NCBI RefSeq assembly: GCF_002934545.1
Contig: NZ_PTJA01000008.1
Span: forward strand, 62,001 to 126,000
Direction of reading: 5' to 3'
Source of the DNA: Lacrimispora xylanisolvens
Lineage (GTDB): Bacteria > Bacillota > Clostridia > Lachnospirales > Lachnospiraceae
DNA: 64,000 bases
Shown: positions 59,761 through 64,000 of the stretch, piece by piece
How the letters are laid out: the number at the start of each line of letters is the position of its first letter
Numbering within the stretch: position 1 is the stretch's first letter
The notes under the pieces: model-generated
Told to the model about the DNA's origin: nothing
Database searches by the model: none
The model's input: only the letters and a program-made list of their open reading frames with translations
Translations under genes and position numbers: made by a program

Positions 59761-61083
59761 ATGATTAAAATAACTTTTATGGGAGCTGGAAGTACGATAT
59801 TTGCAAGGAATGTCCTGGGTGACTGCATGTGTACACCTGCACTGCGGGATGCCGAAATTGCCCTGTATGATATTGATCCCGTAAGACTAATGGACTCACA
59901 GCTTATTTTAAGTGCAATCAACAAAAATGTAAATGAAGGCAGGGCAGATATCCACACTTATTTAGGACCGGAAAACAGAAAAGAAGCTTTGTCTGGTGCC
60001 ACCTTCGTGGTAAATGCAATCCAGGTTGGTGGATATGACCCATGCACCATCACCGACTTTGAAATACCGGAAAAATACGGCCTGCGCCAGACCATTGCAG
60101 ACACTTTGGGAATCGGCGGGATCATGCGGGGGTTGAGGACAATTCCTGTTATGGAGGATTTTGCCAGAGATATGGAGGAGGTATGTCCCAATGCCTGGTT
60201 TTTAAACTATACTAATCCTATGGCAATCCTGACTGGTTTTATGCAGCGGTACACCTCAGTTAAAACCATTGGTCTGTGTCACAGCGTACAGGTCTGTTCG
60301 GAAAATCTGTTAAAAGAACTGGGAATGGAAGACCGCCTGGAAGGACGTACAGAGCTGATTGCCGGAATTAATCATATGGCCTGGCTTTTAAATATTCATG
60401 ACAGGAACGGTGAAGATCTCTATCCGGCCATCCGGCAGAAGGCTTTTGAGATGAATCAGGCTGGCGGGCACAAGGATATGGTACGCTTTGAATACATACG
60501 GAATCTGGGCTATTATTGTACAGAATCCAGCGAGCACAATGCTGAGTATAACTCCCTGTTTATTAAATCACGCTACCCCCAGCTGATTGAAGAATTTAAT
60601 ATTCCTTTAAATGAATATCCCAGACGCTGCATTAAGCAGATTAATGAATGGGAAGAAGAGAAAAAATCCATTTTAAATAACGGAGCTATTACTCATACCC
60701 GTTCTCTGGAATATGCTTCTTATATTATGGAGGCGATCATAACCAATCGGCCTTATAAAATCGGGGGAAATGTTTTAAATCAGGGGCTGATTGAAAATCT
60801 CCCTTCTGATGCATGTGTGGAAGTTCCCTGTCTGGTGGATGGAAGCGGTATTACTCCCTGCCATGTGGGCCGTCTTCCAGTTCAGCTGGCTGCCATGAAT
60901 ATGACAAATATTAATCCTCAGCTGATCACCGTGGAAGCGGCAAGAACCAGAAACAGGGAAATGATCTACCAGGCTGCCATGCTGGATCCCCATACCAGCG
61001 CCGAACTTAGTATCCGGGATATCCGCGCCATGGTGGATGAACTGATTGATGCGCACGGTGACTTTATGAGTATGTACCGATGA
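59761..61083 (+). CDS. melA: Alpha-galactosidase, GH4 (MelA-like)
   Basis: 440 residues, start behind AAGGAGG. GAGSTIFARN (NAD site), GLCHSVQ (metal Cys-His), LNYTNPMAI and GINHMAWLL. Uses NAD+ and Mn2+ by a redox-elimination path, unlike GH36. Divergent from the first AraC gene. Confidence 0.95.
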   Translation: MIKITFMGAGSTIFARNVLGDCMCTPALRDAEIALYDIDPVRLMDSQLILSAINKNVNEGRADIHTYLGPENRKEALSGATFVVNAIQVGGYDPCTITDFEIPEKYGLRQTIADTLGIGGIMRGLRTIPVMEDFARDMEEVCPNAWFLNYTNPMAILTGFMQRYTSVKTIGLCHSVQVCSENLLKELGMEDRLEGRTELIAGINHMAWLLNIHDRNGEDLYPAIRQKAFEMNQAGGHKDMVRFEYIRNLGYYCTESSEHNAEYNSLFIKSRYPQLIEEFNIPLNEYPRRCIKQINEWEEEKKSILNNGAITHTRSLEYASYIMEAIITNRPYKIGGNVLNQGLIENLPSDACVEVPCLVDGSGITPCHVGRLPVQLAAMNMTNINPQLITVEAARTRNREMIYQAAMLDPHTSAELSIRDIRAMVDELIDAHGDFMSMYR

Positions 61084-61104
61084 TATTTCTTCCTGAAATA
61101 AGAT

Positions 61105-61133
61105 TTGCATGTAAAAACCGCTTCCTGTATAAT
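61105..61133 (+). promoter_or_regulatory. Promoter of the second AraC gene
   Basis: TTGCAT, 17 bases, TATAAT; RBS GAGGGGG then TTG start. Confidence 0.65.
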
Positions 61134-61172
61134 AGATATGAATAATCAGTATCCGATTGAGGGGGCATAGCT

Positions 61173-62054
61173 TTGACTGAAAAACAGACGAGTTATAAAA
61201 GTGTGGCGGGATTCCGTTGTTTAAGAAATATCAAGCGTCAAACCAATGATTTGTATCTGGTTCACTGCGGCATTCAGCAGTGTCCTCCCGGATATACGTA
61301 CAATCACAAGATTCCCAACGAATATCACCTTCACTTTGTTTTAGGAGGAGCGGGTGTTCTGGAGACGGGAGGCACTCATTATGAGCTGGCAGCTGATGAT
61401 ATATTTCTGATACCAAAAGGACAGCCGATTCAATATCATGCAGACTATGAAAACCCATGGGAGTATATGTGGATCACCTTTGACGGTACCATGGCAGAAA
61501 CCTATTTAGGTTATGCAGGTCTGTTAAACGATCATTGTGCCATTCATTCCCAGATCCCCAACCGGTGCTATCTTCCCATGATACAGAAGATGCTGGACAC
61601 CAACCAGCTGACCTTTGCCAATGAAATTAAGCGTGTGGGATATCTGTATGAGATCCTGTCCACGCTGATTGAGACACAAAGCAGCCTGCGTACAAGCAGG
61701 AATCAGTATGACTATTCCATTGATACTTATGTGGATTATGCACTTCAGTATATAAAGATGAACTATGACCGCATTAAAGTTCAGGATATTGCAGATTATA
61801 TCGGGATTAACCGCTCTTATTTAACATCAATTTTTAAAAAGAAGCTGGAAGTTTCTCCTCAGGAGTACTTAATGAGATTCCGTTTAAACATTGCTGCCCA
61901 GGAACTTGCCGGCTCCTGCAGATCCATACAGGAAATTGCCACCAGCATCGGTTATGATAATCCGCTGACCTTTTCAAAGATATTCAAACAGGAATATGGT
62001 GTGAGTCCCAGACATTACCGGGAAGAGAAAAAAGATTTAAAGTGTGAAAAATAA
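61173..62054 (+). CDS. AraC-family activator (second)
   Basis: TTG start at 61173 behind GAGGGGG. N-terminal sensing part (NEYHLHFVLGGAGVLETGGT) and double HTH (VQDIADYIGINRSYLTSIFK; EIATSIGYDNPLTFSKIFKQ). 293 residues. Its partner may control melA or another sugar. Confidence 0.88.
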   Translation: MTEKQTSYKSVAGFRCLRNIKRQTNDLYLVHCGIQQCPPGYTYNHKIPNEYHLHFVLGGAGVLETGGTHYELAADDIFLIPKGQPIQYHADYENPWEYMWITFDGTMAETYLGYAGLLNDHCAIHSQIPNRCYLPMIQKMLDTNQLTFANEIKRVGYLYEILSTLIETQSSLRTSRNQYDYSIDTYVDYALQYIKMNYDRIKVQDIADYIGINRSYLTSIFKKKLEVSPQEYLMRFRLNIAAQELAGSCRSIQEIATSIGYDNPLTFSKIFKQEYGVSPRHYREEKKDLKCEK

Positions 62055-62083
62055 GGAGGCAGATCCAGGGATCGCCTCCTTTT
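62054..62083 (+). terminator. Terminator of the second AraC gene
   Basis: AGGAGGC / GCCTCCT with TTTT. Confidence 0.85.
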
Positions 62084-62086
62084 ACT

Positions 62087-62287
62087 CTATCTGTCTGCTA
62101 AGACTTCATTAATCTGAGAAACCAGAACATCACAGTCAATTCCATGAACCTGACAAGCTTCCTCTAAAGACTCTCCCTGAGATGCCGGGCAGCCAAGACA
62201 ATGCATACCTGCACGCATAAGCATGGGTGCAACGTTGTCATCCATCTCGAGTAATGCTCCGATCAGCATATTTTTATCAATCTGCAT
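62087..62287 (-). CDS. DUF1858 redox-disulfide protein
   Basis: 66 residues: MLIGALLEMDDNVAPMLMRA and HCLGCPASQGESLEEACQVH (CxxC). DUF1858 is the hybrid-cluster-protein-associated disulfide domain; small redox partner or regulator. Divergent from pflB. Confidence 0.88.
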   Translation of the reverse strand: MQIDKNMLIGALLEMDDNVAPMLMRAGMHCLGCPASQGESLEEACQVHGIDCDVLVSQINEVLADR

Positions 62288-62414
62288 CTTGTATCCCTCC
62301 TTATAAAATTGTACATACTGTTTTTATAATATAATACTTTTTCATGCAATTAGCAAGGGTTTCATTTCCTTTTTTCTTTGAAACCCTTATAGAAAAATTT
62401 ATCAATAAGCGCTA

Positions 62415-62444
62415 TTGACATTGTATACAGTATTCATATATAAT
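62415..62444 (+). promoter_or_regulatory. pflB promoter
   Basis: TTGACA, 18 bases, TATAAT, about 95 bases ahead of the start. Confidence 0.7.
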
Positions 62445-62538
62445 GTATTCATACAAAGGTCGTAGGAATTATAACCTTTGATGACATTTATTTATTATGG
62501 ACACTTATTATAAAGATTTTTTATGGAGGTACAAACAA

Positions 62539-64000
62539 ATGAGACCGGAATGGAGAGCTTTTAACAACGGCATTTGGGAACACGAGATTAACGTCAGAGA
62601 CTTTATTCAGAAGAACTATACCCCTTATGATGGGGATGATACTTTCCTTGCAGGACCGACCAAAAAGACAGAGGAACTGTGGGCACAGGTTATGGAATTA
62701 AGCAAACAGGAGCGTGAAGCAGGCGGTGTCCTTGATATGGATACAAAGCTGGTTTCCACGATTACTTCTCATGGCCCGGGATATTTAGACAAGGACAAAG
62801 AAACAATTGTTGGATTTCAGACAGATAAGCCTTTTAAACGTTCCCTGCAGCCTTACGGCGGTATCCGAATGGCAGAAAAGGCATGTGCAGACAATGGTTA
62901 TACCATTGATCCGGAAATAAAGGAATTTTTCAGCATTCACAGAAAGACACACAATGCAGGCGTTTTTGATGCTTATACAGAAGAAATGCGTAACTGCCGT
63001 TCCAGCCACATCATCACCGGACTTCCAGATGCTTACGGCCGCGGACGTATTATCGGTGATTACAGAAGAGTCGCTCTTTACGGAATCGACCGTCTGATTG
63101 AAGACAAGGAAGAACAGAAGGACACAACTCGTTCTACCATGTATTCTGAAATAATCCGTGAAAGAGAAGAATTATCCGAGCAGATCCGTGCTTTAAAGGA
63201 ATTAAAGAAACTTGGATCTATTTATGGATTTGATATTTCTAAACCTGCTATGAATGTGAAGGAAGCAATTCAGTGGACTTACCTGGCTTACTTGGCTGCA
63301 GTTAAGGAGCAGAACGGTGCTGCCATGTCCCTTGGACGTACTTCTACTTTCATTGATATTTATGCTCAGAGAGATTTGGAAGAAGGCACTTACACAGAAG
63401 AAGAAGTTCAGGAATTTGTTGATCACTTCATTATGAAGCTTCGTCTTGTGAAGTTTGCACGTACACCAGAATACAATGAGCTTTTCTCAGGAGATCCTAC
63501 CTGGGTAACCGAGTCTATCGGTGGTGTGGGTATTGACGGACGTCCTCTTGTAACAAAGATGTCTTTCCGTTACCTTCATACACTTGAGAACTTAGGCACT
63601 GCACCAGAACCTAATTTAACAGTTCTCTGGTCCACAAAGCTTCCTGATAACTTTAAACGTTTCTGCGCTAAGACTTCCATCGCATCTTCTTCTATTCAGT
63701 ATGAGAATGATGATTTAATGAGAGTTACCCACGGTGATGACTATGCCATCGCATGCTGTGTATCTTCCATGAGAGTCGGAAAGGAAATGCAGTTATTCGG
63801 AGCACGTGCCAACCTGGCAAAATGTCTTTTATATGCCATCAACGGCGGTGTGGATGAAATCACAAAGAAACAGATCGGACCGAAATATCGTCCTATTACT
63901 TCTGAGTACTTAGATTATGATGAAGTAATGGATGCTTATAAGGACATGATGCAGTGGCTTGCAAATGTTTATGTAAATGCATTAAACATCATTCACTATA
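62539..64000 (+). CDS. pflB: Formate C-acetyltransferase (pyruvate formate-lyase), partial
   Basis: ATG behind GGAGG; runs off the right end (about 487 residues seen). [20 protein letters not shown] and [16 protein letters not shown] fit PflB. The catalytic pair Cys406-Cys407 lies in [11 protein letters not shown]. The glycyl-radical site is beyond the window. Turns pyruvate and CoA into formate and acetyl-CoA without oxygen. Indicates an obligate/facultative anaerobe. Confidence 0.97.
   Translation, partial: MRPEWRAFNNGIWEHEINVRDFIQKNYTPYDGDDTFLAGPTKKTEELWAQVMELSKQEREAGGVLDMDTKLVSTITSHGPGYLDKDKETIVGFQTDKPFKRSLQPYGGIRMAEKACADNGYTIDPEIKEFFSIHRKTHNAGVFDAYTEEMRNCRSSHIITGLPDAYGRGRIIGDYRRVALYGIDRLIEDKEEQKDTTRSTMYSEIIREREELSEQIRALKELKKLGSIYGFDISKPAMNVKEAIQWTYLAYLAAVKEQNGAAMSLGRTSTFIDIYAQRDLEEGTYTEEEVQEFVDHFIMKLRLVKFARTPEYNELFSGDPTWVTESIGGVGIDGRPLVTKMSFRYLHTLENLGTAPEPNLTVLWSTKLPDNFKRFCAKTSIASSSIQYENDDLMRVTHGDDYAIACCVSSMRVGKEMQLFGARANLAKCLLYAINGGVDEITKKQIGPKYRPITSEYLDYDEVMDAYKDMMQWLANVYVNALNIIHY

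Overview
The window looks like the chromosome of a Lachnospiraceae-type Clostridium (Lacrimispora / Clostridium saccharolyticum-like). This is inferred from the mix of genes: MecA, pyruvate formate-lyase, a two-subunit L-serine dehydratase, GH4 and GH36 alpha-galactosidases, low-to-medium GC, strong AGGAGG ribosome sites and frequent TTG/GTG starts. No rRNA or tRNA gene was recognised.

Layout. 1-3767: host genes on the minus strand (secreted GH18 protein, an 80-residue protein, a ParA/MinD-like protein, and the C-terminal part of a Ser/Thr kinase fused to a second ParA/MinD-like domain). 3757-43951: a complete, about 40.2 kb tailed-phage (siphovirus-type) prophage. It is inserted in the kinase gene: the missing kinase N-terminus lies at 43941-44227, and an 11-bp core is shared by both junctions, in the same reading frame. 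44230-45540: a decayed mobile-element remnant with a type I toxin/antisense-RNA pair and a broken second integrase. 45725-64000: host genes: mecA; a MarR-MATE-esterase operon; an L-serine uptake and deamination locus with a YheO-type regulator; an alpha-galactoside locus (two AraC regulators, a carbohydrate ABC transporter, GH36 and GH4 enzymes); a DUF1858 protein; and the start of pflB.

The prophage runs right to left for lytic functions. The integrase (plus strand) and a CI/Cro-like switch sit at 41.8-43.9 kb. Next come antirepressor, HTH and small zinc-finger genes, a recombination/replication block (Rad50-like ATPase, RecT, MBL hydrolase, SSB, ERCC4 nuclease, CHC2 primase fragment, DUF927 helicase), an AT-rich iteron cluster that looks like a replication origin, and two DNA methyltransferases interleaved with two plus-strand genes that have their own promoters. 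A late-regulator region with a structured RNA and a NACHT NTPase follows. The late genes are terminase, portal, head protein fused to an ADP-ribosyltransferase, scaffold, capsid, connectors, tail tube, frameshifted tail chaperone, tape measure, baseplate, fibres, holin and endolysin.

The main discoveries are a tail-fibre gene with an alternative C-terminus stored in opposite orientation between in-register 15-bp inverted repeats, a probable -2 programmed frameshift, a NACHT defence-type gene, two small accessory genes that share an identical terminator (one has a consensus promoter with an SOS box inside it), an SSB gene without a standard start codon, and the toxin/antisense RNA pair next to the integration site.
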